Assembly: GCA_963803755.1 (NCBI GenBank)
Contig: CAWDNP010000011.1
Coordinates: forward strand, 310,001 to 374,000
Length of the DNA: 64,000 nucleotides
Direction of reading: 5' to 3'
Source: CAVUPF01 sp963803755
GTDB taxonomy: Bacteria; Actinomycetota; Thermoleophilia; Solirubrobacterales; 70-9
Positions 51,035 to 60,668 of the stretch are shown here, piece by piece; position 1 is the first letter of the stretch; every line of letters starts with the position of its first letter. The position numbers and the translations under genes are program-made. Under the pieces are notes generated by a model. The model ran no database searches and had not been told where the DNA came from. It worked only from the letters and a program-made list of their open reading frames with translations.

Positions 51035-53878
51035 ATGTCCAAGACCGCCACGAGCGCCAAGTCAACCGGTCTCAAGGGCCTGGCAATCGAACGCCGGTTT
51101 ACGCGCGAGGGGATCCATCCCTTCGACGAGATTGAGTGGGAGATCCGCGATGCGGTGATCGGTAACCCGGAGAGCCCGGTCTTTGAGCAGCGAGGAGTCG
51201 AGTTCCCGAAGAGCTGGTCACTGAACGCGACCAACATCGTCGCCCAGAAGTACTTCCGCGGGCAGCTCGGCAGCAAGGAGCGCGAGAGCTCGGTCAAACA
51301 GATGATCGGGCGAGTCGCGGGGACGATCTCGGGGTGGGGGCGCGAGGGCGGCTACTTCGCCTCGGCCGAGGACGCCGGCGCCTTCGAGGCGGAGCTGACC
51401 TCGATCCTGCTGGGACAGAAGGCGGCCTTTAATTCGCCGGTCTGGTTCAACGTCGGCTTTGAGGAGCGCCCGCAGTGCTCGGCCTGCTTCATCCTCAGCG
51501 TCGAGGACAACATGGAGTCGATCCTCGACTGGAACACCAAGGAGGGCAAGATCTTCCGCGGCGGGTCGGGCTCGGGGATCAACCTCTCCAACATCCGGGG
51601 CTCGATGGAGCCGCTGAAGAAGGGTGGCACGGCAAGTGGGCCGGTCAGCTTCATGCGCGGGGCGGACTCCTGGGCGGGGACGATCAAGTCAGGCGGCAAG
51701 ACGCGGCGGGCGGCGAAGATGGTCGTCCTCGACGTCGACCACCCCGACATCGAGCACTTCATCTGGTGCAAGGCCAAAGAGGAGGAGAAGGCGGCGGCGC
51801 TACGCGACGCCGGCTTCGACATGTCGATCGACGGCGAGGGCTTCACCTCGATCCAGTACCAGAACGCCAACAACTCGGTGCGGGTCAACGACGAGTTCAT
51901 GGAGGCAGTGCAGGCCGGTGGGGAGTGGAGACTGACCGCGCGGACCACCGGCGAGGCGGTGAAGACGCTGGACGCGCGGGCGCTGATGAATGAGATCGCC
52001 GACGCCGCCTGGCGCTGCGCCGATCCCGGGGTGCAGTACGACACGACGATCAACCGCTGGCACACCTGCCCGGAGTCGGGGCGGATCAACGCGTCGAACC
52101 CGTGCAGTGAGTACATGCACGTCGACGACTCGGCTTGCAACCTTGCCTCGCTCAACCTGATGAAGTTCCGCCGCGAGGACGGCAGCTTCGACGTCGAGGA
52201 CTTCGAGCACGCAGTCGATATCGTCTTCCTCGCGCAGGAGATCGTGGTCGGCTTCTCCAGCTACCCGACCGAGGAGATCACCGCCAACGCCAACGCCTTC
52301 CGCCAGCTCGGCCTTGGCTACGCGAACCTCGGCGCGCTGCTGATGTCCGATGGGCTGCCTTACGACTCTGAGGAGGGTCGCAACGTCGCCGCCGCGATCA
52401 CTGCGCTGATGACCGGGCGCGCCTACCGCCAGTCGGCGTTGATCGCCGCCGGGGCGACCGGGCCCTACGACGAGTACGAGCGAAACCGCGAGCCCCACAA
52501 CGGGGTGATGCGGATGCACCGCGACGCCTCCTACGACATCGATCCGACCGGGATCAGGGGCGAACTGCTGGAAGCAGCGCAGCGAGCCTGGGACGAGGCG
52601 GTCGAGCTTGGCGAGGAACACGGCTACCGCAACGCGCAGGCGACGGTGCTGGCGCCGACCGGGACGATCAGCTTCCTGATGGACTGCGACACGACCGGAA
52701 TCGAGCCCGACTTCTCCTTGGTCAAGTTCAAGGAGCTGGTCGGCGGTGGGCAGATGACTATCGTCAACCGCTCGGTGCCGCTGGCGCTGCGCACACTTGG
52801 CTACTCCGAGACCGAGGTCGACCAGATCGACGCATACATCGCCGAGCAGGGCACAATCGTCGGCGCGCCGGGGTTGAAGGACGAGAACTTGCCGGTTTTC
52901 GACGTCGCGGTCGGCGAGCGGGCGATCTCCCACACCGGCCACATCAACATGATGGCCGCGACCCAGCCGTTCATCTCCGGCGCGATCTCCAAGACGGTAA
53001 ACCTGCCGCAGTCGGCGACGGTCGAGGACATTGCCGACGCCTACACGCGCGGCTGGAAGGGCGGGCTGAAGGCGCTGGCGATCTACCGGGACGGGTCGAA
53101 GACCGCGCAGGCGCTGCGCACAGACGCGCAGAAGGACAAGGGGGCAGAGGCTGAGAAGGAGGCCTCCCCAGCTCCGGTGCGCAAGAAGATGCCGCGCGAG
53201 CGCGAGTCGATCACCCACAAGTTCTCGATCGCCGGGCACGAGGGCTACATCACGGCCGGCAAGTACGAGGACGGCTCGGTCGGGGAGATCTTCCTCACCG
53301 ACATCGGCAAGGAGGGCTCGACGATGCGAGGGCTGATGAACGCCTTCGCGACGGCGATCTCGATCGGCCTCCAGTACGGAGTCCCACTCGAGGTCTTCGT
53401 GCGCAAGTTCAGCTACATGCGCTTCGAGCCTGAGGGGATCACCGGCAACCCCGAGATCCCCTTCGCCAAATCGCTGCCCGACTACATCATGCGCTGGCTG
53501 GCGAGCCGTTTCACCGAAGACACCGACACGCTCGAGGATCTCGGCATCCTCACCAGCGAGGTTCGGGCCAAGCGCGAGGCGGAGACAACCCAGCTTGGGC
53601 TCGGCATCGACACCAGCGGCGGCTCGGCAGGGCCGGCGAACGGCGCCGGCAACGGCCACTCCAAGCCCGGCAATGGGAACAGCGCTGAGAAGGCCAAGGC
53701 TGCCGGCGGCGAGACAGTTCCGGCCGCGGCGGCTTTCACCGAAACCCCACCGGTCGTGCCAGCCAAGATGTCCGGCCTGGACCTCGGCCCCGCATGCGAG
53801 CAGTGCGGGGGCATGATGCAGCGCACGGGCTCCTGCTACACGTGCTCATCGTGCGGCAACAACACCGGCTGCGGTTAA
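51035..53878 (+). CDS. nrdJ: Vitamin B12-dependent (class II) ribonucleotide reductase
   Basis: This is a 947-residue protein; the ATG at 51035 follows AGAGGAG. It reduces ribonucleotides to deoxyribonucleotides with adenosylcobalamin as radical source. CSACFILSVEDNMESIL, RGGSGSGINLS, NASNPCSEYMHVDDSACNLASLNL (finger-loop Cys), LAPTGTISFLMDCDTTGIEP and the C-terminal CEQCGGMMQRTGSCYTCSSCG (reducing/zinc Cys) are present in order. No cobalamin riboswitch was recognised in the 110 bp before it. It is the only ribonucleotide reductase in the window. Confidence 0.96.
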   Translation: MSKTATSAKSTGLKGLAIERRFTREGIHPFDEIEWEIRDAVIGNPESPVFEQRGVEFPKSWSLNATNIVAQKYFRGQLGSKERESSVKQMIGRVAGTISGWGREGGYFASAEDAGAFEAELTSILLGQKAAFNSPVWFNVGFEERPQCSACFILSVEDNMESILDWNTKEGKIFRGGSGSGINLSNIRGSMEPLKKGGTASGPVSFMRGADSWAGTIKSGGKTRRAAKMVVLDVDHPDIEHFIWCKAKEEEKAAALRDAGFDMSIDGEGFTSIQYQNANNSVRVNDEFMEAVQAGGEWRLTARTTGEAVKTLDARALMNEIADAAWRCADPGVQYDTTINRWHTCPESGRINASNPCSEYMHVDDSACNLASLNLMKFRREDGSFDVEDFEHAVDIVFLAQEIVVGFSSYPTEEITANANAFRQLGLGYANLGALLMSDGLPYDSEEGRNVAAAITALMTGRAYRQSALIAAGATGPYDEYERNREPHNGVMRMHRDASYDIDPTGIRGELLEAAQRAWDEAVELGEEHGYRNAQATVLAPTGTISFLMDCDTTGIEPDFSLVKFKELVGGGQMTIVNRSVPLALRTLGYSETEVDQIDAYIAEQGTIVGAPGLKDENLPVFDVAVGERAISHTGHINMMAATQPFISGAISKTVNLPQSATVEDIADAYTRGWKGGLKALAIYRDGSKTAQALRTDAQKDKGAEAEKEASPAPVRKKMPRERESITHKFSIAGHEGYITAGKYEDGSVGEIFLTDIGKEGSTMRGLMNAFATAISIGLQYGVPLEVFVRKFSYMRFEPEGITGNPEIPFAKSLPDYIMRWLASRFTEDTDTLEDLGILTSEVRAKREAETTQLGLGIDTSGGSAGPANGAGNGHSKPGNGNSAEKAKAAGGETVPAAAAFTETPPVVPAKMSGLDLGPACEQCGGMMQRTGSCYTCSSCGNNTGCG

Positions 53879-54072
53879 ACCGCGGCCGTCCGGAATACCG
53901 GTCTCGGGCAAGGAGATGTCGCGACTCCTCGGATCGCTCGACGCCAAGCCGCTACACGGCGGGGAGAGAGCCAACGTGTGAGATCCCTCCCGAACCCGGG
54001 GGCGTCCCGCTGATCACCTCGAGATCCGAAGGCGCGGACTCACCCCGCCCGATCGCATAGCCTGCTCTCGTC

Positions 54073-55134
54073 GTGGCTTCTCCCCCCCGCTTCCCGCCGC
54101 GCCTTGAGCATCGCATCCTGCGGGTGGCATGCGGGCTGCCGGCGGGGGCGCAGCGGCTGATCTTCGGCAGGCCGCCGGTGATCGACGGGCAGAAATTGGC
54201 GAGTGACATCCACGTGCTCCTGCACCTCGTCGAACTAAGTGGCAGAAGGTCGCTGACCGGCGGCGGCGGTGACCCCGAGCGGATCCGGGCGGAGCGCCGG
54301 ATCGAGGCTGCCGTGACCGCCGGGTCGCCGATCCCGATGGCGCGGGTGGAGGAGCTAGAGCTGCCTGGGCCCGCCGGGGCGATGCGGGCGCGCCTCTACA
54401 CGCCTGCGGGCGGCAGCCATACGGCGAAGCCCCTGCTCGTCTACTACCACGGCGGCGGCTGGGTGATCGGCGACCTCGACACCCACGACGGGGTCTGCCG
54501 CTTCCTCGCCGCCCACAGCGGTGCCAAGGTCCTCTCGATCAACTACCGCCTGGCGCCAGAGCACCCCTTCCCGGCGGCGATCGAAGATGCCCACGCAGCC
54601 TTCGATTGGGCCGTGGCACATGCGACTGAGCAGGGCGCCGACCCGGCGCGGATCGCGGTCGGCGGCGACAGCGCCGGCGGCAACATGGCCGCGGTCGTCT
54701 GTCACATGGCGCGCGACGGCGGCGGGCCGCGCCCGTCGATGCAGCTGCTGATCTATCCGGCGACAGACGCGCTCGAGAACCGGCGCTCGCGCGAGCTGTT
54801 CGCGGAGGGATTCCTGCTCACAGCCGCGGACATGGACTGGTTTCAGGAGAGCTACCTGCCAAACCGAGCAGACGACGCAGACCCACGGGCTTCGGTGTTT
54901 AGGGCCGAGGACCTCTCCGGCCTGCCTCCAGCCTACGTGCTCACCGCCGGCTTTGATCCACTGCGCGACGAGGCTGAGGCCTACGCGGAGCGGATGCAAA
55001 AGGCTGGCGTGCAGGTGGCGCTTCGCCGCCACCAGGATCTGATCCACAGCTTCGCCAACCTGACCGCGGTCAGTCGCTCCGCCCGAGCCGCAATGCTGGA
55101 GGCTGCGGGCGCGCTTCGCATGGGCTTGGCTTAG
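54073..55134 (+). CDS. HSL-type alpha/beta hydrolase
   Basis: This is a 353-residue protein with a GTG start. YYHGGGWVIGDLDTHDG is the oxyanion HGGG; VGGDSAGGNMA holds the nucleophile Ser; Asp is in FDPLRDEAEAY and His in DLIHSFAN. This is the hormone-sensitive lipase (acetyl-hydrolase) family, usually esterases of short acyl chains. Its stop is directly before the csoR operator, so it may be cotranscribed with genes to its left only. Confidence 0.9.
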   Translation: MASPPRFPPRLEHRILRVACGLPAGAQRLIFGRPPVIDGQKLASDIHVLLHLVELSGRRSLTGGGGDPERIRAERRIEAAVTAGSPIPMARVEELELPGPAGAMRARLYTPAGGSHTAKPLLVYYHGGGWVIGDLDTHDGVCRFLAAHSGAKVLSINYRLAPEHPFPAAIEDAHAAFDWAVAHATEQGADPARIAVGGDSAGGNMAAVVCHMARDGGGPRPSMQLLIYPATDALENRRSRELFAEGFLLTAADMDWFQESYLPNRADDADPRASVFRAEDLSGLPPAYVLTAGFDPLRDEAEAYAERMQKAGVQVALRRHQDLIHSFANLTAVSRSARAAMLEAAGALRMGLA

Positions 55135-55149
55135 TACCCCCAGGGGGTA
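55135..55149. promoter_or_regulatory. CsoR operator
   Basis: TACCCCC-A-GGGGGTA, a perfect 15-bp palindrome with the G/C-block layout of known CsoR/RcnR operators. It ends 1 bp before the first possible csoR start, so that ATG is probably not used and the site autoregulates csoR. Confidence 0.85.
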
Positions 55150-55150
55150 T

Positions 55151-55456
55151 ATGCTGAAGCGCATGGGCGCTGACGCTATGGCCCGCGGCTACACGTTGAG
55201 CAAGGACGCTCTGCTGAAGCGCCTGCGGCGGATCGAGGGGCAGGTGCGGGGCGTCGAGCGGATGGTTGGGGAGGATCGCTACTGCATCGACATCGTCACC
55301 CAGGTGACCGCGATCCAGTCTGCGCTCGACAAGGTCGCGCTGGGCTTGCTCGCCGACCACGCCTCCCATTGCCTCACAGTGGCCAGCGAGAACAGACGGG
55401 CGGACCGCACCGAAGAGCTGATGGATGCGGTGGGGCGGCTCCTGCGCCACGGTTAA
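55151..55456 (+). CDS. csoR: CsoR-type copper-sensing repressor
   Basis: This is a 101-residue protein from the first ATG; ATGs at 55163 or 55178 (MARGYTLSKDALLKRL) give a more typical start behind the operator. LLKRLRRIEGQVRGVERMVGEDRYCIDIVTQVTAIQSALDKVALGLLADHASHCL is the four-helix CsoR fold, with Cu(I) ligands Cys in RYC and His/Cys in DHASHC. When Cu(I) binds, it leaves the DNA. No copA or copZ is adjacent; the sulfatase follows. Confidence 0.92.
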   Translation: MLKRMGADAMARGYTLSKDALLKRLRRIEGQVRGVERMVGEDRYCIDIVTQVTAIQSALDKVALGLLADHASHCLTVASENRRADRTEELMDAVGRLLRHG

Positions 55457-55497
55457 ACGCCGGTTCAGGATTTGGCCATAGTCTTGGCCGCCAAGTG

Positions 55498-57360
55498 ATG
55501 CCGAGCCAACCGCAGGGTGAAGGGCCGAGCCGGGCGCGCCGAAACTCCTATGTCGGTCGACGGTTAATCGATTCCGTGGGCACTTTTCGGCAGGCGGCTG
55601 TGTGGCGACCCTCAGGGCGCCTGCTCGCTGCAGCGCTTGTGAGCGCGGGCGCCTGCGCAAGCGCGCTGGCGCTTGGCAGCACCAGCACCCTCCCGGCCTC
55701 GGCGGCGAGTCCGCGGCGTCCAAACGTGATCGTCATCCAGACCGACGATGAGGACATGAGTGAGATGTATCAGACGTTCACGAACCCCCATGGAAGGCAG
55801 GTGCCGGTGATGCGCAAGACGCTGCGCCTGCTCGGACACGACGGCGTCACCTTCGCCAACTACTACGTCTCTGACTCGCTCTGCGGGCCTTCGCGAGCCA
55901 CCTACCTGACCGGCGACTACGCCCACAACACTGGTGTCGAGGGCAACAACCTGGAGACCGCGAGCGGCGGGGGATACCCGGTCTTCATCCGCTCCCAGGC
56001 GGGTCAGCATAACCTCGCGATCTGGCTGCAGCAGGCTGGCTACCGGACGATCCACATAGGCAAGTTCTTAAACCAGTACGGTGAACCGCCCTACAGCAGC
56101 CCGACCGAAGAGCCGCCCGGCTGGACCGACTGGGAGACGCTCAACAACGAGTCCTCGACCCACCACTTCTACGGCTATACGCTCGACGACAATGGCGTCG
56201 TGCAGGGGCCGTTCGGGAACATCAGCTACGACCCCACGGAGCCGGTCACCTGCCCACAGTACGCACCGCCGGGAAGCGACGGCTGCACCTACCAGACCGA
56301 CGTCCTCACCCAGCGGGCCCAGGAACAGATCAGCACTTCCACCCAACTCGGCCAGCCGTTCTACCTGGCCCTCGACTACATCGCACCGCACGGCGACTAC
56401 CACCCGCCCTCCGGGCCCCAGCCGGCGCCCCGCTACTACAACTCGCTCGCCTCGGTACGAGTGCCGAGACGGCCCAACTTCGACGAAGCCAACGTCTCCG
56501 ACAAGCCCATCTTCATCCGCGACCTGCCCCTCCTCAACCCAAGTGAGCTACACAGCATCAAGGTCGAATACCAAAAGGAGCTGGAGTCGCTGCGCTCGGT
56601 CGACGACGGGGTGGAACGGATCATCGACACGCTGCGGCGCGACGGACAGTTGAACGACACCTACATCTTCTTCACCTCCGACAACGGCTACTTCGAGGGG
56701 GAGCACCGAATCAAGCGCTCGAAGTTCCTCCCGTATGAGTCCTCGACCCACCTGCCGCTGCTGGTCCGCGGCCCGGGGCTGAAGCCCGACACGACCTCAG
56801 ACGCGCTGGTCGCCAACGTCGACCTCGCGCCGACCATCCTGCAGATCACCGGAGCGCACCCCGACCGACCGCTGGACGGCTTCTCGATGCTGCCCTACGC
56901 AAAGCATCCCGCCAGGCGCTCCCTACAGGCCGTGTTGCTCGAGTCCTTCTTCGGCAACAGCTCCGACGCCGCCGAAGCCGCGGCGGAAAGCGCGAAGAAC
57001 AACTCGGCGCCGCCGATCAGCTATGTGGGGATCAGGGTCGGCCACTACAAGTACGTCGAATACGTGAACGGCGAAAAAGAGCTGTACGACCTCGAAACCG
57101 ACCCCTACGAATTGGCCTCGCAAGTGAACAACCCGGACTTCCTTGGGGTTCGCAACTACCTCGCCAGCCAGCTGAGCTGGCTCAAGCACTGCTCCGGAAG
57201 CGAATGTCGGCGCCCGATCGCCAATCACGTGCCAGCGCTGCGGGGCGGCTGTCGCCGCGACGCGGCATGCGTGCAGCAGGCCATGCCCGTTATCCCGACC
57301 GAAGGCGAAGGCGAAGGGCCGACCTCGCTGCGATACCTCACTCGTACTGGAGGGCTTTGA
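55498..57360 (+). CDS. Secreted sulfatase
   Basis: This is a 620-residue protein from ATG 55498. A long basic N-terminus with signal (LLAAALVSAGACASALALG) suggests export. NVIVIQTDDEDM (metal Asp pair) and SLCGPSRATYLTGDY (CxPSR, the Cys turned into formylglycine) define the type I sulfatases. THLPLLVRGPGL and VANVDLAPTIL are conserved. It hydrolyses sulfate esters of an extracellular polymer or glycolipid, which cannot be named. A formylglycine-generating enzyme is not in this window. It overlaps the FtsX gene tail-to-tail by 23 bp. Confidence 0.93.
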   Translation: MPSQPQGEGPSRARRNSYVGRRLIDSVGTFRQAAVWRPSGRLLAAALVSAGACASALALGSTSTLPASAASPRRPNVIVIQTDDEDMSEMYQTFTNPHGRQVPVMRKTLRLLGHDGVTFANYYVSDSLCGPSRATYLTGDYAHNTGVEGNNLETASGGGYPVFIRSQAGQHNLAIWLQQAGYRTIHIGKFLNQYGEPPYSSPTEEPPGWTDWETLNNESSTHHFYGYTLDDNGVVQGPFGNISYDPTEPVTCPQYAPPGSDGCTYQTDVLTQRAQEQISTSTQLGQPFYLALDYIAPHGDYHPPSGPQPAPRYYNSLASVRVPRRPNFDEANVSDKPIFIRDLPLLNPSELHSIKVEYQKELESLRSVDDGVERIIDTLRRDGQLNDTYIFFTSDNGYFEGEHRIKRSKFLPYESSTHLPLLVRGPGLKPDTTSDALVANVDLAPTILQITGAHPDRPLDGFSMLPYAKHPARRSLQAVLLESFFGNSSDAAEAAAESAKNNSAPPISYVGIRVGHYKYVEYVNGEKELYDLETDPYELASQVNNPDFLGVRNYLASQLSWLKHCSGSECRRPIANHVPALRGGCRRDAACVQQAMPVIPTEGEGEGPTSLRYLTRTGGL

Positions 57361-59887
57361 GCACGTCGAGCCGGGCGGCACGTCGAGCCGGCCCGATGGC
57401 GGCGATGACCCCGGCGAGGGCGGCAAAGACCAAAAGAAGGACGAGCGTTCCGATCGGGTAGGAGAGCGTGAAGCCTTCGCCCTTCAGCGGCTGGGCGATC
57501 AGGGCCGCGAAGACGACCCCCAAGACCATGCCGAGCATCGCCCCAATCAGGGCTGTGATTACCGCCTCATAGCGGATCATCGTCCGCACCTGGCGACGCG
57601 ACATGCCGATCGCGCGCAGCATCCCCAGCTCCCGGGTGCGTTCGTGGATAGAGAGCGCCAGTGTGTTGGCGATCCCGAACAGGGAAACGAGGATCGCCAG
57701 GGCGAGCAGCGCATAGATCAGATGCACGAGGTTGTCGATCTGCCCCTCCTGCTTTTCCTTCAGCTCCTGCTGGTTGGAGACTTCCGCCGTGGGGAAGCTC
57801 GCTTCGACCACTTTGGTCAGGCGCGACTGGACGGCGGCGAGGCTCGCGCCGGGCGCGAGCCTGACAAAGTCGATCGAGTCCTGCCTCTGGCCGAAGTCCC
57901 GCGCAAGCACCCGGTGGGTGACCACGACACTGCCCAGCAGGTTCGCCTTGTCGCTGTATTCGCCGACCACCCTGAAGCTCGGACGCCTGCCGGTCTGGGT
58001 GAGGAACCTGACCCGGCTACCGACTTCGAGTCCGTTGCTCGAGGCGAACGAGCGGTTGAGGATCGCCTCGCTGTCGGTGAGGTGGCGCAGGGTCGCTGGC
58101 CCGCCTCGCTTCCAGTCGAGAGAAAGCACCTGGCCCGCGTCGCGCTGGAGCGCGGAGACGCGCGGCGTGCCAGGGGCCCCGAGAAGCTTTGCCTGGGCGG
58201 AGCGCAGAGTGGAGACGAGCTGCACGCCCGGCACCTTTCGGGCCACCGCGGCAGCGCCCGCCGGGATCGGCGAGAAGCCGCTGCTGCTGCGGATCACCAA
58301 CTGGCCCTGGAAGCTTTCATCGACCGCCGAGGCGACAGAGCTCTTGATCCCCGCCGCGAAGACGGTGACGAAGGTGACCAAGGCGAGGCCGATCATCAGT
58401 GCCGCTGCGGTAACCGCAGTGCGACTGGGATTGCGCTGCGCATTCTCCCGCGCCAGCCTGCCGATCAGCCCGCGCAACGACTCCATGGGGGCGCCCGCAA
58501 GAGCGGCGAGCGGCCGCACCAGGCGGGGGCTGAACAGCGACACCCCGAGTACGACGGCGGCCGCCCCTCCGCCGATCAGCCCGGCGGCCGCCCCGCCGCT
58601 TGAGCTGCCGAAGAGTCCGACCAGCACCATCGCCGCCCCGACGACACCCAGCACAGCGGCGAGCGCTGCGTAGGCGAGGCGTCGTCGCCGGCTGCTCGGC
58701 ATCTCCAGCGCCTGCATCGCCGCAATCGGCGGGACCCGAGTCGAGCGCAGCGCCGGCACGATTGAGGAGATGAGGGTGACGCCGATGCCGATCACCATGG
58801 AGACGACGACGGTTCGCGTCTCCAGCACCAGGCCCGTAGTTGGGAGTTCAATCCCGAGCGTGACGAAGAGCGCGTTCAGCCCCTCGGCGATGGCGAACCC
58901 GCCGACCAAACCCAGCAGCGCTCCGAGCAGGCCGATCGCCAGCGCTTCGACGATCACCAAGGTGAGGATCTGGCGCCGCGAGGCGCCGAGCGTACGCAGC
59001 ATCCCGAACTCGGCCACCCGCTGGGCAACGGTGATCGAGAAAGTATTGAAGATGAGGAAAGCACCGACGAAGATCGCGACCCCGGCGAAGACCAGCAGGG
59101 CGGTCTGGAAGAAGCCGAGTTTTTCGCGGATGTGTTCGGAGTCCCGGCTGGCGTTTTCTTTGCCGGTCTCGACCTTGACATCGGGTGGCATCACCCGCTC
59201 GATCCGCTGCTTAAGAAGACTCGACGAAACGCCCGGCCGTGCCGCGACCGAGATCTGGTCGAAGCGGCCAACGTTGTCGGTGATCCGCTGCGCCTCGGGC
59301 AGAGTGAGCTGGGCGATGCTGGTGCCGCCGAACGAGGCTTCACCCAGCTTGGTCATCCCGACCAGGCGGTAGGTGCGCGCGCGCCGCTGGCCGGCAATCT
59401 CGAACCTGTCCCCGATCGAGATGCCCGCGTTTTCGGCCGCGGCCTTGTCGATCGAAGCTTCGGTAGGCCCGCGAGGCGGGTGACCGTCGACGTAGTTGAG
59501 CGACTCGAGCCCGTCGGGCAGGGTTGAGGAGATGAATTTGGGGGCGAATTTGGAGCCGATCGCTCCGCCCTTGGAATCGAAGAATCCGCCGGGGGTAAAG
59601 ATCGCGCCAGCCGCCAAGCGCACCCCCAGCGTCCGCTGAATCCTGGGCAGCAGCGAGGAGGCGACCGTCGGGACTTCGCCGCCTTCTTGTTCTACCGGGT
59701 TCTTCGCCGTGACGACGACGCTGGTGCCCTTCAGCGAGTCGCTGAAGATCTGGTTAAAGGCAGCGAAGATCGTGTCGGTGAGGATGTAGCTGCCCGCTAC
59801 GAAGGCGACCCCGATTACGATGGCAAGCGTCGTGGTGAGGGCGCGGACCTTGCGCGCCCAGAGGCTCTTGATGGCGAGATCGGACAA
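57338..59887 (-). CDS. FtsX/MacB-type ABC transporter permease
   Basis: This is an 849-residue protein. Two FtsX permease domains are each preceded by an extracytoplasmic MacB_PCD-type domain. The order is helix 1 (LAIVIGVAFVAGSYILT), a periplasmic-like region (NIGRFDQISVAARPGVS), a three-helix core (FNTFSITVAQRVAEFGMLRTLGASRRQIL), a central pair of helices, then a second domain with HERTRELGMLRAIGMSRRQVR. The E-x-x-MLR-x-x-G motif recurs in both halves. With the ATPase gene 8 bp upstream it forms an exporter of lipids, peptides or a mechanotransmission complex. Confidence 0.92.
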   Translation of the reverse strand: MSDLAIKSLWARKVRALTTTLAIVIGVAFVAGSYILTDTIFAAFNQIFSDSLKGTSVVVTAKNPVEQEGGEVPTVASSLLPRIQRTLGVRLAAGAIFTPGGFFDSKGGAIGSKFAPKFISSTLPDGLESLNYVDGHPPRGPTEASIDKAAAENAGISIGDRFEIAGQRRARTYRLVGMTKLGEASFGGTSIAQLTLPEAQRITDNVGRFDQISVAARPGVSSSLLKQRIERVMPPDVKVETGKENASRDSEHIREKLGFFQTALLVFAGVAIFVGAFLIFNTFSITVAQRVAEFGMLRTLGASRRQILTLVIVEALAIGLLGALLGLVGGFAIAEGLNALFVTLGIELPTTGLVLETRTVVVSMVIGIGVTLISSIVPALRSTRVPPIAAMQALEMPSSRRRRLAYAALAAVLGVVGAAMVLVGLFGSSSGGAAAGLIGGGAAAVVLGVSLFSPRLVRPLAALAGAPMESLRGLIGRLARENAQRNPSRTAVTAAALMIGLALVTFVTVFAAGIKSSVASAVDESFQGQLVIRSSSGFSPIPAGAAAVARKVPGVQLVSTLRSAQAKLLGAPGTPRVSALQRDAGQVLSLDWKRGGPATLRHLTDSEAILNRSFASSNGLEVGSRVRFLTQTGRRPSFRVVGEYSDKANLLGSVVVTHRVLARDFGQRQDSIDFVRLAPGASLAAVQSRLTKVVEASFPTAEVSNQQELKEKQEGQIDNLVHLIYALLALAILVSLFGIANTLALSIHERTRELGMLRAIGMSRRQVRTMIRYEAVITALIGAMLGMVLGVVFAALIAQPLKGEGFTLSYPIGTLVLLLVFAALAGVIAAIGPARRAARLDVLKALQYE

Positions 59888-59895
59888 TTAGAGCG

Positions 59896-60630
59896 CTAGT
59901 CGATCTGCTTCATCAGCTCAATCACCTCGTCGGTCGAACCTGGCGCGGCGTCGTGGACGAGCCTCCCGTCGCGCAGTGTGATCAGGCGGTCGGCGTGGGC
60001 GGCTGCGGCCGGGTCGTGGGTGACCATGATCACCGTCTGGTCGAACTCGTCGACCGCCTGGCGGAGCAGGCGCAGCACGTCCTCGCTCGATTTCGAGTCG
60101 AGGTTGCCGGTCGGCTCGTCGGCGAAGACGACCGCCGGCTTGGAGATGAGGGCGCGGGCGAGCGCCACCCGCTGCTGCTGCCCGCCGGAGAGCTCGGCCG
60201 GCCGGTGGGTGCGCCGATCCTCCAGCCCGACCGTGCGGATCAGCCGCTCCAGCCACTCGCGGTCGGGCTTGCGGCCGGCGATCGAGAGTGGCAGCACGAC
60301 GTTTTCCTCGGCGGTGAGAACCGGCAGCAGGTTGAAGAACTGGAAGACGAAGCCGAGCTTGTCGCGGCGCAGCCTGGTCAGCTCCCCGTCGTCGAGGCCG
60401 GTGATCTCGATGCCATCGAGGATGACCGTGCCGGAGGTCGGGGTGTCGAGGCCGGCGAGGATGTGCATCAAAGTCGACTTGCCCGAGCCCGAGGGACCCA
60501 TGATCGCCGTGAAGCGATTGCGATCAAACGCCGTGCTGATGCCGGCCAGCGCGTCTACCGCCGCATCCCCCTCGCCGTAGCGGCGGCTCAGGTCGGTTGC
60601 GATCACCACCTGCCCGTTCGAACCGCTCAT
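59896..60630 (-). CDS. ABC transporter ATP-binding protein (MacB/LolD type)
   Basis: This is a 244-residue protein from the inner ATG 60630 (an ATG at 60639 also possible). Walker A GPSGSGKST, LSGGQQQRVALARAL signature, Walker B PAVVFADEPTGNLDS and the H-loop VTHDP are all normal. It energises the FtsX-type permease encoded downstream. Confidence 0.96.
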   Translation of the reverse strand: MSGSNGQVVIATDLSRRYGEGDAAVDALAGISTAFDRNRFTAIMGPSGSGKSTLMHILAGLDTPTSGTVILDGIEITGLDDGELTRLRRDKLGFVFQFFNLLPVLTAEENVVLPLSIAGRKPDREWLERLIRTVGLEDRRTHRPAELSGGQQQRVALARALISKPAVVFADEPTGNLDSKSSEDVLRLLRQAVDEFDQTVIMVTHDPAAAAHADRLITLRDGRLVHDAAPGSTDEVIELMKQID

Positions 60631-60668
60631 CTGCAGCACGGTACAGAGAGTCCACTAGCCTGCGCCGC

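Noticed and set aside
51800..53659. Long 619-codon open frame opposite nrdJ
   Set aside because: It is a shadow of the GC-rich nrdJ codons on the other strand; no domain or ribosome-binding site.
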